Source: Prorocentrum cordatum | Lineage: Eukaryota; Sar; Dinophyceae; Prorocentrales; Prorocentraceae | Reading direction: 5' to 3' | NCBI GenBank assembly: GCA_963575745.1 | Contig: CAUYUJ010014625.1 | Location: 1-64,000, forward strand | Length of the DNA: 64,000 nt | Shown: piece after piece, positions 1 through 10,461 of the stretch | Layout: each line of letters opens with the position of its first letter | Position numbering within the stretch: the first letter of the stretch is position 1 | Notes under the pieces: generated by a model | Database searches by the model: none | What the model saw: only the letters and a program-made list of their open reading frames with translations | What the model was told of the DNA's origin: nothing | Made by a program: the position numbers and the translations under genes

Positions 1-830
1 GTGCCACGCCTGCCACGCTTTGCGAGCCCGAAACGGATAGCGACCCCACCCCCAGCGCGCCCCCTGTGGTGTCGAGGGTGTGCCACGCCGGCCACGCTTT
101 GCGAGCCCGAAACGGATAGCGACCCCACCCCGAGCGCGCCCCCTGTGGTGTCGAGGATGTGCCGCGCCTTCACGCTTTGCGAGCCCGAAACGGATAGCGA
201 CCCCACCCCCAGCGCGCCCCCTGTGGTGTCGAGGATGTGCCGCGCCTGCCACGCTTTGCGAGCCCGAAACGGATAGCGACCCCACCTCCAGTGCGCCCCT
301 TGTGGTGTCGAGGATGTGCCACGCCTGCCACGCTTTGCGGGCCCGAAACGGATAGCGACCCCACCCCCAGCGCGCCATTTGTGGTGTCGAGGATGTGCAA
401 CGCCTGCCACGCTTTGCGAGCCCGAAACGGGTAGCGGCCCCACCTCCAGTGCGCCCCCTGTGGTGTCGAGGATGTGGCACGCCAGCCACGCTTTGCGAGC
501 CCGAAACTGATAGCGACCCCACCCCGAGTGCGGCCACTTGTGGTGTCGAGGATGTGCCTCGCCTGCCACGCTTTGCGGGCCCGAAGCGGATAGCGACCCC
601 ACCCCCAGGGGCCCCAGCGCGCCCCCTGTGGTATCGAGGGTGTGCCACGCCTGCCACGCTTTGCGAGCCCGAAACGGGTAGCGACCCCACCCCGAGCGCG
701 CCCCCTGTGGTGTCGAGGATGTGCCACGCCTGCCACGCTTTGCGAGCCCGAAACGGATAGCGACCCCACCTCCAGCGCGCCCCCTGTGGTGTCGAGGTTG
801 TGCGCCCCTTCTGGTGTCGAGAAAGTGCCA
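1..830. repeat. 79-bp tandem repeat, block A
   Basis: About ten units of 79 bp, with starts near 1, 80, 237, 316 and 395. Each unit contains GCGAGCCCGAAACGGATAGC and ends in a TGTGGTGTCGAGGATGTGCC-like segment. Because 79 is not a multiple of three and the units lack stops in most frames, they give long ORFs on both strands that I do not take as genes. Unit variants at 388-590 recur in the same order at 4596-4800, so blocks A and C derive from one segment duplication about 4.2 kb apart. The array runs off the left edge of the window. Confidence 0.95.
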
Positions 831-841
831 CCCCTGCCACG

Positions 842-1250
842 CTCTCCGACATTGGCACGCATAGAGACCGCGCTGAGGGACCACCCCCTGCGCACCCTCT
901 CTGGTGTCGAGAAAATGCCACCCATGCCACGCTGTGCCGTGCCGTGCCCTGCGCGCCTGCCCTGTGTGCTATGCTGAGCTGTGCTGTGATGTGCTGTGCG
1001 GTGCCGAGCCGAGCTGAGCTGAGCTGTGCTGAGCTGTGCTGTGCTGTGCTGTGCTGCGCTGTGCTGCGCTGTGCTGTGCTGTACTGTGCTGCGTTGAGCT
1101 GTGCTATGCTGTGCTGTGCTACGCTGTGCTGTGCTGTGCTGCGTTGAGCTGTGCTATGCTGTGCTGTGCTGTGCTGTGCTGTGCTGCGCTGTGTGAGAAG
1201 GAGAGAGAGGTGAGGTGTGAGTGTCGCGGGTGCGGCGCGGCAAGGAATTA
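842..1250. repeat. Shared array flank with CTGTG pentamer tract
   Basis: The sequence after block A (CTCCGACATTGGCACGC and on) recurs after block C at 5042. It leads into a degenerate CTGTG/CTGAG pentamer tract at about 967-1191 and then a purine segment (GAGAAGGAGAGAGAGGTGAG) ending near 1250. No gene is seen. Confidence 0.85.
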
Positions 1251-1329
1251 CGCTACCGAGGAACCCCACATACTGATGTTTAATATTATGTGTTTGCTTG
1301 TCATTATCATCAATGCGCAATCCTGCGTT

Positions 1330-1607
1330 CTAAACCCTCGTCGCGAATCGTCGTCGTACTTGTCGTACTCGTTGTCGTACTCGTCGTACTCGTCGTCGTA
1401 CTCGTTGCCGTTCTATCGTCTTACTCGTCATCGTACTCGTCGTCGTACCTCGCCATCGTACTCGTCTTCGCATTCGTCGTCGTGCTCGTCGCACTCGTCG
1501 TCGCACTCGTCGTCGTCGTACTCGTTGTACTCGTAGTGCTCGTCGTACTCGTCGCCGCACTCGTGGTCATCGTCGTCGTCGTCGTCGTCCTCCTCCTCCT
1601 CCTCCTC
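1330..1607. repeat. TCG/TAC-rich 3- and 9-base repeat
   Basis: Degenerate TCGTCGTAC-type repeat ending in TCG and TCC triplets. On the minus strand it follows directly after the last recognisable codon of the protease-like coding stretch, where it would read as Gly and Arg runs. Confidence 0.9.
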
Positions 1608-1608
1608 C

Positions 1609-2832
1609 GGCGTTGAGGTAACACGTATTCCCGAAGTTGGGCATACACACAGACGTCAGGTAGAGGTTCGACAGGTCGTCTGTGACGCCAGCAAAGAAAT
1701 TGAATATTCTCTCCTTTGCGAACGAGAACGAATCCGCGTGGGCGAGGCTCATGCGTCTGAAGTCCGTCCAAGCAGCGAGCACCTGTGTGATTCGCTTGGC
1801 CCTGACCGGGTCGGGGCGCGGGTCCTCCTGGTCAGCTGTGTAGAGAAACTTCACCGCCTCCAGCCGCTCTGCCAGGGCAGCCTGCCACGTGCGGTGCGCG
1901 ACGCCTTCCACGTCGCGCAAAGAGTCGATGCCATGAGTCTCCGCAGCAGCTCGAAACGTCCATCGCCAGGGGGCTACGTCGCTCACTTCCCCGTAGAACT
2001 TGGCGCTAGCTCCGCCGAGCATTTCGGGCTGCAATGCGAACAGACGAAGGGTTGGCACATCCATCTCGTAGTTCTGGGCGTCGTTAGAATACCTGTTGAG
2101 GGCTTTCCACAAGTTCGCATCGGCACCCCTTTTGGACGGCCGGTACTGTGGATCATCCGCTCGTTTCTCTGCAAACAATTTGTACCATCCGACAGCTTTC
2201 TCATCCGCCTGGGCGCACAGACAGGTCACCGCGACCGACTCTCGCAGGCTTTGTGACCAAGGTCCTTGCGACCAACGATCCTCTGCGGGCATAGGAGAAA
2301 TCTGAATGCGAGGGGCGCCAGTGGAACGAACAGAGGTTGCCAGCAAAAGAGCCGGAGACCGCTGAGGAGTGCAAATCTGCATGGGCGGAGCCCTCGTCGG
2401 CGCGGCCTTCGTTGGCGTAGCCTTCGTAGGCGTGGCATGCGCTGCGGAGGGAGAAGACTCTAGATCAGCGCCCGCGCTGCCGGTTCCGCGCACTCGCTGG
2501 ACCTTTGCCGGTGACCCGCCGTCGTCGCCATCCTTCTCCTCCGGCTGATCCGAAAGAGCCTCCGAGGCGAAGCCGCCCGACGCAGGGTTCCGCAGGAACG
2601 CCACCAGGCACTGCCTCTTGCCGTGGTCGTCCATGTCGGAGTACTTCGCGTAGAGCGTATCGGGCCACCAATTGTGAAGCTGGCGGCGGTACGCATTAAA
2701 TGCGGACAGCACAACTCCGCTTGCGCATCTGCGAGAGCTCTCCACGCTGACCCCGCCAACCATCTGAATCATTACTTTCTTCATCGCCAAACACGGGGGT
2801 GGCAGCGCGTCCATGGCAATTTTGGGCGGCAT
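1609..2832 (-). CDS. N-terminal part of a ubiquitin-specific-protease-like protein (partial)
   Basis: The open frame from ATG 2832 gives about 408 residues. Most of it has no fold I recognise: an N-terminal region with FNAYRRQLHNWWPDTLYAKY, an acidic stretch, TPTKATPTKAAPT repeats near residue 135, then a charged helical region with WSQGPWSQSL and LWKALNRYSNDAQNYE. The last 14 residues, VCMPNFGNTCYLNA, match the Cys box of C19 ubiquitin-specific proteases (N-x-G-N-T-C-Y-x-N), with the nucleophile at Cys404. The family normally continues with a VLQ-like helix and, about 300 residues later, a His box. Here a GGA/CGA repeat starts straight after Asn-Ala, so either an intron begins there (dinoflagellate donors can be non-GT) or the gene is broken. 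Any later exon would lie at lower coordinates and none is visible before the window edge. The frame stays open upstream through the 79-bp repeats, so the start is uncertain. Confidence 0.6.
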
Positions 2833-2931
2833 GACTGCCACACGCCTGCGTGAAAGTGCAAGCGCGCCGAGCCGGCATGAACCAAAGTGTCTACAGTTCT
2901 GCATGGGACGCGAACTCTCGCCAGCGCAGAC

Positions 2932-4075
2932 CTCTGGTGTCGAGACATTGCCACGCCTGCCACGCTTTGCATGCCCGAAACGGATAGCGACCCCACCCCC
3001 AGCGCGCCCCCCGTGTGGTGTCGAGGATGTGCCACGCCTGCCACGCTTTGCGAGCCCGAAACGGATAGCGACCCCACCCCCAGCGCGCCCCATGTGGATT
3101 CGAGGATGTGCCACGCCTGCCACGCTTTGCGAGCCCGAAACGGATAGCGACCCCGCCCGCAGCGCGCCCCCCTGTGGTGTCGAGGATGTGCCACGCCTGC
3201 CACGCTTTGCGAGCCCGAAACGGATAGCGACCCCACCCCCAGCGCGCCATTTGTGGTGTCGAGGATGTGCAACGCCTGCCACGCTTTGCGAGCCCGAAAC
3301 GGGTAGCGGCCCCACCCCCGCGCGCCCCCTGTGGTGTCGAGGATGTGCCACGCTTGCCACGCTTTGCGGGCCCGAAGCGGATAGCGACCCCACCCCCAGC
3401 GCGCCCCCTGTGGTGTCGAGATGCGCCACGCCTGCCACGCGTTTGCGAGCCCGAACGGATAGCGACCCGCCCCAGCGCGCCCCCCCTGTGGTGTCGAGGA
3501 TGTGCCACGCCTGCCACGCTTTGCGAGCCCGAAACGGATAGCGACCCCACCCCCAGCCGCCCCTTGTGGTGTCGAGGATGGTGCTGAGGATGTGCCACGC
3601 CTGCCACGCTTTGCGAGCCCGAAACGGATAGCGACCCCACCCCCAGCGCGCCCCATGTGGATTCGAGGATGTGCCACGCCTGCCACGCTTTGCGAGCCGA
3701 AACGGATAGCGACCCACCCCGATCGCCACGCCTGCCACGCTTTGCGAGCCCGAAACGGATAGCGGAGCGCCACCCCAAACCGACCGGCGCGCCCCCTGTG
3801 GTGTCGAGGATGTGCCACGCCTGCCACGCTTTGCGAGCCCGAAACGGATAGCGACCCCACCCCCAGCGCGCCCCCTGTGGTGTCAAGGATGTGCCACGCC
3901 TGCCACGCTTTGCGAGCCCGAAGCGGATAGCGGCCCCACCCCCAGCGCGCTTCCTTGTGGTGTCGAAGATGTGCCACGCCAGCCACTCTGTGCGAGCCCG
4001 AAACGGATAGCGACCCCACCCCGAGCGCGGCCACCTGTGGTGTCGAGGATGTGCCACGCCTGCCACGCCTTGCCG
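2932..4075. repeat. 79-bp tandem repeat, block B
   Basis: About fourteen units of the 79-bp repeat. Several have small deletions (near 3420, 3450 and 3700) or a junction insert (3760-3790), so it is less regular than A or C. Some units carry the variant GTGGATTCGAGGATGTGCC (3091 and 3655). Confidence 0.95.
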
Positions 4076-4081
4076 CTATCC

Positions 4082-4257
4082 GTGACGGTCGCTAACCTGT
4101 GTTTTGCTGTGCTGTGCTGTGCTGTGTTCTGCTCAACTGTGAGGAAGCAAACGGGGGAAGGGATGAGGGAGGAGGGGAGGAGTAGGTGAGACGCGGGTGC
4201 GGCCTGGCAGGGAAAAACTAGAACCCCACGAACCATGTGGGGAAGAAATCCAGAACC
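4082..4257. other. Short pentamer remnant and flank with a CCCCAC/GTGGGG hairpin
   Basis: A brief CTGTG tract (4103-4133), a purine segment and a GCGGGTGCGGC segment are followed by ACCCCACGAACCATGTGGGG (4221-4240), a 6-bp stem around a short loop. The same series ends block C (5354-5440) in fuller form. Confidence 0.6.
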
Positions 4258-5033
4258 CCCAGCGCGCCCCCTGTGGTGTCGAGGGTGTGCCACGCCTGCC
4301 ACGCTTTGCGAGCCCGACACGGGTAGCGACCCCACCCCGAGCGCGCCCCCTGTGGTGTCGAGGATGTGCCACGCCTGCCACGCTTTGCGAGCCCGAAACG
4401 GATAACGACCCCACCCCCAGCGCGCCCCCTGTGGTGTCGAGGATGTGCCACGCCTGCCACGCTTTGCGGGCCCGAAACGGATAGCGACCCCACCCCCAGC
4501 GCGCCCCTTGTGGTGTCGAGGATGTGCCACGCCTGCCACGCTTTGCGGGCCCGAAACGGATAGCGACCCCACCCCCAGCGCGCCATTTGTGGTGTCGAGG
4601 ATGTGCAACGCCTGCCACGCTTTGCGAGCCCGAAACGGGTAGCGGCCCCACCTCCAGTGCGCCCCCTGTGGTGTCGAGGATGTGGCACGCCAGCCACGCT
4701 TTGCGAGCCCGAAACTGATAGCGACCCCACCCCGAGTGCGGCCACTTGTGGTGTCGAGGATGTGCCTCGCCTGCCACGCTTTGCGGGCCCGAAACGGATA
4801 GCGACCCCACCCACAGCGCGCCCCCTGTGGTGTCGAGGGTGTGCCACGCCTGCCACGCTTTGCGAGCCCGAAACTGATAGCGACCCCACCCCGAGCGCGG
4901 CCACTTGTGGTGTCGAGGATGTGCCACGCGCGCCACGCTTTGCGAGCCCGAAACGGATAGCGACCCCACCCCCAGCGCGCCCCCTGTGGTGTCGAGGATG
5001 TGCACCCTCTCTGGTGTCGAGGATGTGCCACGC
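4258..5033. repeat. 79-bp tandem repeat, block C
   Basis: About ten units, with the same order of variant units as block A at a fixed offset near 4.2 kb. No coding role is inferred. Confidence 0.95.
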
Positions 5034-5041
5034 CTGCCACG

Positions 5042-5440
5042 CTCTCCGACCTTGGCACGCATAGAGACCGCGCTGAGGGACCACCCCCTGCGCACCCTCT
5101 CTGGTGCCGAGACAATGCGCCCCCTGCCACGATCTGTCGTGCCGTGCCCTGCGCGCCGGACCTGTGTGCTATGCTGTGCTGAGCTGTGCTGTGATGTGCT
5201 GTGCGGTGCCGAGCTGACTGAGCTGAGCTGTGCTGTGCTGCGCTGTGCTGTGCTGTGCTGCGTTGAGCTGTGCTGTGCTGTGCTGTGCTGTGCTGCGTTG
5301 AGCTGTGTTATGCTGTGCTGTGTTGTGCTGTGCTGTGATGTGCTGCGCTGTGTGAGAAGGAGAGAGAGGTGAGGTGTGAGTGTCGCGGGTGCGGCGCGGC
5401 AAGGAAGAAAACCATAACCCCACGAAGCATGTGGGGAACA
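5042..5440. repeat. Shared flank of block C with CTGTG pentamer tract
   Basis: Copy of the 842-1250 flank. The pentamer tract spans about 5167-5352 and is followed by the purine segment and a CCCCACGAAGCATGTGGGG hairpin at 5418-5438. Confidence 0.85.
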
Positions 5441-5499
5441 AGCAAACCGCTTGAGACATCCCCACAAAACGACCGCGAACGAGGCGTGCGTGAGTCTCA

Positions 5500-5640
5500 C
5501 CATGAGTAAGTGTGAGTAGGAGTAGGGCTGAGTATGAGTAGGTCTGAGTAAGAGTAATTCTGTGTGTGAGTAAGTCTGGGTATGGGTAAGTCTGGGTGTG
5601 AATCCTTCTGTGTATGAGTAAGTCTGGGTATGAGGAGGAG
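5500..5640. repeat. GAGTAAGTCTGGGTAT minisatellite
   Basis: About nine degenerate copies of a 14-16 bp unit. Stops occur in several frames. No gene. Confidence 0.8.
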
Positions 5641-5952
5641 AGGGGGGAGAAGGAGAAGAAGGCATGAGGAGTAGGAGGCGCCCAATTAATTACAATAAAC
5701 CCATCTTAGGGTATGGGGAACAACTCACCAGCGCATCCAGACACGATGCCCAGACGTGTTGCCTTGATCAGGGATGTGGAGGAGAATTCAGTGGAATAAA
5801 AGGCTGGGTCAGACGTCGTACCGCAAGAAGGGGAGGATGGAGGAGGAACCGGAGGAGGAGCAGGAGGAGCAGGAGGAGGAGGAGGGAGAAGGGGAGATGG
5901 AGGAGGAGGAGGAGGAGGAGGAGGAGGAGGGAGGAGGAAAGAGGAGGAATCG

Positions 5953-6000
5953 GTGGATGATGATGATTCTGATGATGATGCCGGTGGTGATGATGATGAA

Positions 6001-6055
<55 letters not shown>

Positions 6056-6316
6056 GTGGTGATGATGATGATGCTGATGAGCGTGATGGTGATGGTGATG
6101 ATGATGCTGGTGATGATGTCGATGTGGGTATTGATGGTGGTGATGATGTTGATGATATGGTGATGGTGATGGCTCTGGTGATGGTACTGATGATGATGGT
6201 GCTGCTGCTGGTGATGACGATGACAGTGATGATGCTGGCGATGAGGATGGTTATGCTGCAGCTGATTATGATGATGAAGCTGATGCTGCGGACGATTATG
6301 ATGATGATGGTGGTGG

Positions 6317-6347
<31 letters not shown>

Positions 6348-6560
6348 GATGATGATGATTGTGCTTGACGTTGCTGTGACTGTTGCGGTTGCTACTGTTG
6401 CTGATGATGATAGTCATGATGCTGATGTTGATGCTGATAGTGTTGGTGATGATCATGACAGTGATGAGGAGGTTGATGATGATGAGGAATATATTGATGC
6501 TGATGATGGTGATGCCGATGATGGTGGTGATGATGCTGATGAGGAGGAGGAGGAGGAGAA
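5953..6560. repeat. GAT trinucleotide array
   Basis: Long imperfect (GAT)n with GGT, GCT and ATT interruptions. It translates as poly-Asp, poly-Met or poly-His and is not accepted as coding. Confidence 0.95.
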
Positions 6561-6639
6561 CGAGGAGGTGGAAGGCGACCAGACAGACAAGAGGCCGTTT
6601 GGATGGTTTTCGGAGTCGAGTCGGATTTCTTCCAAGAGC

Positions 6640-7430
6640 TTAGTGGAGTCCTCTTGGGGTGTTTTGGGGTTTCTTGGCAGTGCCGCGGGCCTATTGGAGC
6701 GTCTTGGGTGCCTCTGGGGAGCCTCTTGGGGCCTCTCGGTGGTTTCGTGGGAGCCTCTTGGGGGCATCTTTGGCTCATCGTGGGGGCCTCTTGGGGCCTC
6801 CTGGTCACCTCTTGGGACCGTCTTGGGGCACCCTTGGAAGCCTCGGGGGCCATCTTGGAGAAGATCAGTCAAAGGAGGGGGGCTCCTTATTTAGGCCCCC
6901 ATCAGAGGCCAGAATGTGGCCACAACCTCAGAAAACTCAATGATTTCGGGCTTCTCGCCGAGGCCTCTTGGGGCGTCGTGGGTGCCCTGAGGGGGCCTCT
7001 TGGGGCGTCTTGGGGGTCTCGTCGGGGCCCCTTGGGGGCAGCTTGGGCACTTCTTGGGGGCACCCTTGGGAGCCTCGGGGGCCATCTTGGGACCCTCTTG
7101 GAGAAGATCGATCAAAGGAGGGGGGCTACTCAATTAGGGCCCCCCCCAGGAGGCCAAAATGCTGCCAAAACCAATGTCAATGTAATGATTTTGGGCTTCT
7201 CGCCGAGGCCCCTTGGGGCGTCTTGGGTGCCCCTGGGGGGCCTCTTGGGGCGTCTTGGGGGTTTCTTGTGAGCCTATTGGGGGCATCTTGGGCGCTTCGG
7301 GCACCCTTGGGACGTCTTGGGGCATCCTTGGGAGCCTCGGGAGCCATCTTGGGACCATCTTGGAGAAGATCGATCAAAGGAGGGGGGCTACTCAATTAGG
7401 GCCCCCCCCAGGAGGCCAAAATGTGTCCCA
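6640..7430. repeat. CTTGGGGCC minisatellite in 253-bp higher-order repeats
   Basis: G-rich 10-12 bp units are grouped in three higher-order units marked by GATCGATCAAAGGAGGGGG-like segments at 6857, 7111 and 7364 (spacing 253-254 bp). Each is followed by an AT-richer spacer containing TCAATGATTTTGGGCTTC. Confidence 0.85.
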
Positions 7431-7526
7431 AGCCCACGTCAAATCAATGATTTTGGCTTTTCCTCGCCAAAGCCCTGTTGGACGCTCCAATGTCTCGCGA
7501 GACGACCCCTCAAAACCAAGGTGTAG

Positions 7527-7622
7527 GGGGTAGGGGGAGGGGTAAGCCCCTCCCCGAAGGGGAAGAAGGGGGTCGGAAGAGGAAACTCGCTAAACCACTC
7601 ACGCCCTACAGGACTGGTGGGA
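7527..7622 (+). repeat. Conserved end module of unit T
   Basis: GGGGAGGGGTAAGCCCCTCC, a CCCCGAAGGGG hairpin, GAGGAAACTC and CTGGTGGGATT occur in this order. The module is nearly identical at 28498-28600 and, inverted, at 29992-30093. Confidence 0.8.
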
Positions 7623-7789
7623 TTGAAGAAGAACGATCGCATTCATATTGAAGCTTTCGGAGGCCCCGCGGACCTCCGAAAGTTGCTGTTAATGCAGGTG
7701 TGTCTTACTCGATCCCCCGGATGTCAGGAGAAAGAAACGAGGAGGGAGGCGGTAGCAGGGAGCTCCTCCTCCAAGGGTGTCCGCGGTTC

Positions 7790-7925
7790 GATCGCTTCGG
7801 CTAGCAGTCGGCTGCATTCAACCGGTTTGGTTGGTCGGTTGCTGCGTCGTTGCGCCCGTCTAGGTTGCACTCGGTCTGGAGGTTCGGTCGGTTTCGGTCT
7901 CGCTGCCGGTTCGGTTGGTTCGCGG
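7790..7925. repeat. Degenerate GGTTCGGTCGGTT repeat
   Basis: Short 8-13 bp units rich in GGTT, TCGG and CGGT. No gene. Confidence 0.6.
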
Positions 7926-8034
7926 TCCTGTGGTCGCCATGGACGCCCACCTCCTCGTTCTCCTCCTCCTCCTCGTCCTTCCGTGTTGAAGCCCCGAGGT
8001 GGCTTGCGGTCGAGCGTATGAACAGGAAACCTCC

Positions 8035-8180
8035 TGCCGAACAGCTGGGCCAGTGTTTCTTGGCCGAATTGCCAGAAAGCTGGCCCGGTTTCTTGAGCAC
8101 GTTCGCCCTCCAGCGTTCACAACAGAACTTGGCCCAGGCTTGTCTTAAGGAACTTCCGGGAAGCTGGCCCAGATTTCTTT
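8035..8180. repeat. AGCTGGCCCAG..TTTCTT repeat
   Basis: Four spaced copies of an AGCTGGCCCAGATTTCTT-like unit at 8040, 8078, 8131 and 8162. Confidence 0.6.
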
Positions 8181-8189
8181 AATGATGAG

Positions 8190-8840
8190 TTTTCAGATCA
8201 GATTTCCAGCTGTACTTGCCCTGATGCGCCCGTGTTGACGCGCAACACGTACCGAGCTCATAGCGTTTGGGTTTGGCATTTTACGTGTTGGTTCGATTCG
8301 TGTTGGCCTACCCTGTTGCGAGTGAAGCGCCAAATCCTCACGTTCTCAAAAATACACCCAAGACCCAAGACGCTGAAAGAGGGACCACTCTGGGTTCGGG
8401 AGTGGCCCTTGTGCTCGTGCCGTTCTTCCATCCAGGCCGGGGAACCGCTTCGCGGTCAAGGCTCGCTGTGCCCAGAAACGGCCTCTTCGTTCCCGACCTG
8501 CGCCTTCCGTGATTGCACATGGATTCCTACGGCGCGTCGAGCATCGCCCTGGCATGTTCCAGGCTGCATGTTGCGCAGCAGGGCAGCTCCCAGAACTCCG
8601 ACGTCGTGCTTCTTGTTCTCTGGAAGCTGGCCGGCCTGAGCCCGACCAGCAGCCGCACATGGCTTCCCACGAGCGGAGTATCTGGAGGCCGCAAACTTAC
8701 CTCCGTAGGATTGAGTCTCGGCTAAGTTTGGACGCCTTTCCGCAGTGGTGCTATTCCTTGTTTTCTTCGCCGTCGCCAAGCGAAGCCGCCACTCGGCTAC
8801 CTGCTCGGGGCCCTCACAGGGGAGCCGAGGAGCAGGGGTG
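8190..8840. other. Unassigned unique-looking stretch
   Basis: GC-rich, mostly non-repetitive DNA. Small ORFs overlap on both strands with no recognisable domain. No gene is called. Confidence 0.5.
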
Positions 8841-8844
8841 GTTC

Positions 8845-9320
8845 GTCCGAATTCCATTTCGTCCGCTTCATTTTGTCTGCTGCGATTCGTCCGCTTCGAT
8901 TCGTCCGGTTTCGATTCGTCCGGGCTTGCCAGTTCGTCCTGTTTCGATTCGTCGGTGATTCAATTCGTTCGGTTTCAATTCGTCGGGTTTAAATTCGTCC
9001 GCGCGACTCGCGCTGGTCCGCCATCGAGCGGACGAAACACGATAGGTCGAAACGAAAGAGGGCGAAACGAGAGAGGACGAACCGAAATGGGACCAAAACT
9101 AACGAGGACGAAGTGAAAGAGGTCCAAACGAAAGAGGATTTTCCGAAAACTGACGAAACAAAACAGGACAACACAACAAATGACGAAGCGAAAGAAGGCG
9201 AAGCGAAGAGGACGAAACGAAAGAGGACTAAGCGAAAGAGGATAAGACGAAAGTGGACGAAACAACAGAGAACGAAACGAAATTGGGCGAAACAAAAGAG
9301 CATGTGGCCAAAATGGGTGG
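8845..9320. repeat. Imperfect dyad of TTCGTCC / GGACGAA repeats
   Basis: 8845-9000 is a degenerate (CGATTCGTCCG)n array. 9025-9300 is a degenerate (GGACGAAACGAAAGA)n array, broadly its reverse complement, around a centre near 9010-9030. Long imperfect snap-back pairing is possible. No coding is inferred. Confidence 0.75.
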
Positions 9321-9504
9321 AGGAGGGGCGAGCGAGGGGGCGAGGGAGAGAGGAGGGATGATGGAGGAACGAGCAGGTTGCCATGGAGGAAGCGAGTCCT
9401 GAGGGACACAGGTCCTGGAAGTTTCTCACCGTTTCTTTGCTCTGGAAAAGAACGACTAGGACCAGGACCTGTTTCCCTCCCTCGGGACCCTTTTCTTCAT
9501 GCTA

Positions 9505-9600
9505 GATATGGGGTGGGGGAGGAAGAACGCAGGAGGGGGGGGAAAGCGAGGGAGGCGAATGGGGGGGGGAAAGCGAGGGGAGCGAATGGAGGGAGCGAGC
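9505..9600. repeat. GGGGGGAAAGCGAGGG repeat
   Basis: Three 26-32 bp purine-rich units with GGAAAGCGAGGG and GCGAATGG. Confidence 0.6.
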
Positions 9601-9742
9601 CCAGACGGCTTCCCAAGGATACAGCGGGTGAGTTGTGAGCCCAGGTGGCCATTGAGGGAAGGGGAGAAGAGGCGGGAGGAAGAGGCAGGCGAAAGCATGG
9701 AACGAGAGCGTATGGAAACGCGGGAGAGAGGGCCCGCCGCTG

Positions 9743-9862
9743 GGACCAGAGGCACCCCGAAGATGCAGCAGCTCTGCAAGACCTACCCAGAGTTCCAGGA
9801 GTTCTGCAGCAGCGCGGGCCTGATCCAGGGTCCTCCCCCCTCCCCTCGCCCTCCTGCAGGAT
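9743..9862 (+). CDS. Possible short exon (hypothetical)
   Basis: The frame from about 9743 to the TAA at 9862 contains MQQLCKTYPEFQEFCSSAG with G or C at nearly every third codon position, unlike the surrounding purine repeats. No domain is recognised, flanking splice sites are not clear, and chance cannot be excluded. Confidence 0.25.
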
Positions 9863-9916
9863 AATGAGGAGGATGAGCAGGAGAAGGAAGAGAAGGATGA
9901 GGAGGATTAGGATGAT

Positions 9917-9921
9917 GACGT

Positions 9922-9989
<68 letters not shown>

Positions 9990-10023
9990 GGGAGGAGGAG
10001 GAGGAGGAGGAGGAGGAGGAGTC
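9917..10023. repeat. (GAT)n followed by (GGA)n
   Basis: Uninterrupted GAT triplets at about 9924-9987, then GGA triplets. Confidence 0.95.
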
Positions 10024-10075
10024 TTTCGAAAAAGCCATTCTCGCACGCTGACCATGGGAATCCGTGAATAAACCA

Positions 10076-10460
10076 ATGTGCGCGGCGCTAAGGCGAGAGC
10101 CACATTTTCGAGCCGCCCACAATCCGTGAAGATCTTGCGAATGCCTAAAGCGAGCATGCGAGGCGAAAAGGCAAGAGCCACATTGTGAAAACGACCCGAC
10201 CTCGATCCGTGAAGCAGTTGCAAGTTTGTTGAAAGGAGTGTGTGTGTGTGTGTGCGGCGCTCTGGCGAGAGCCACATTTTGAAAACGACGTGCCCTTACT
10301 CCGTGAAGCTACTGCAAACGGGTTGAAATTATGTTCGCGGCGCCAAGGCGAGAGCCACATTTTGAAAACTCCGTCCTCAATCCATAAGACTCTTCCAATT
10401 GCTTTGAAAAAGAATGTGCGCGGCGAAAAGGCGAGAGCTACATTTTGAAAACCACCCGCC
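10076..10460 (+). repeat. Five-copy 78-90 bp tandem repeat with a conserved core
   Basis: The core GGCGAGAGCCACATTTTGAA lies near 10091, 10168, 10263, 10348 and 10430. Around it are GCGCGGCG and ATCCGTGAAG segments. Spacing varies from 77 to 95 bp, partly through a (GT)n expansion at 10233. The core is better conserved than the rest of the unit. Confidence 0.85.
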
Positions 10461-10461
10461 C

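Larger units (their letters stand above)
5764..7622 (+). mobile_element. Composite G-rich repeat unit T, copy 1 (divergent 5' part)
   Basis: The order is GGA triplets (5815-5945), GAT triplets (5953-6560), CTTGGGGCC minisatellite with AT-richer spacers (6640-7430), then a conserved end module (7527-7622) finishing in CTGGTGGGATT. This is the order seen in the two better copies at 27138-28600 and 29990-31482. Calling it a non-autonomous mobile unit rests on those copies. It encodes no protein. Confidence 0.45.

Noticed and set aside
2891-4066. Several 240-420 codon ORFs inside the 79-bp arrays
   Set aside because: The repeat lacks stops and its period shifts frame; no start or domain is specific to any of them.
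5953-6560. Long poly-Asp, poly-Met and poly-His ORFs over GAT arrays (also 59600-59875 and 62640-62990)
   Set aside because: The frames are open only because the DNA is a triplet repeat; all three frames and the opposite strand are open and there is no non-repeat protein sequence.
6640-7430. Telomeric DNA because of TTGGGG words
   Set aside because: The words are part of a longer degenerate unit and are spaced irregularly; there is no array of a pure telomere hexamer.
7790-8840. Small overlapping ORFs of 60-150 codons
   Set aside because: No domain, both strands equally open, high GC; nothing distinguishes a real frame.
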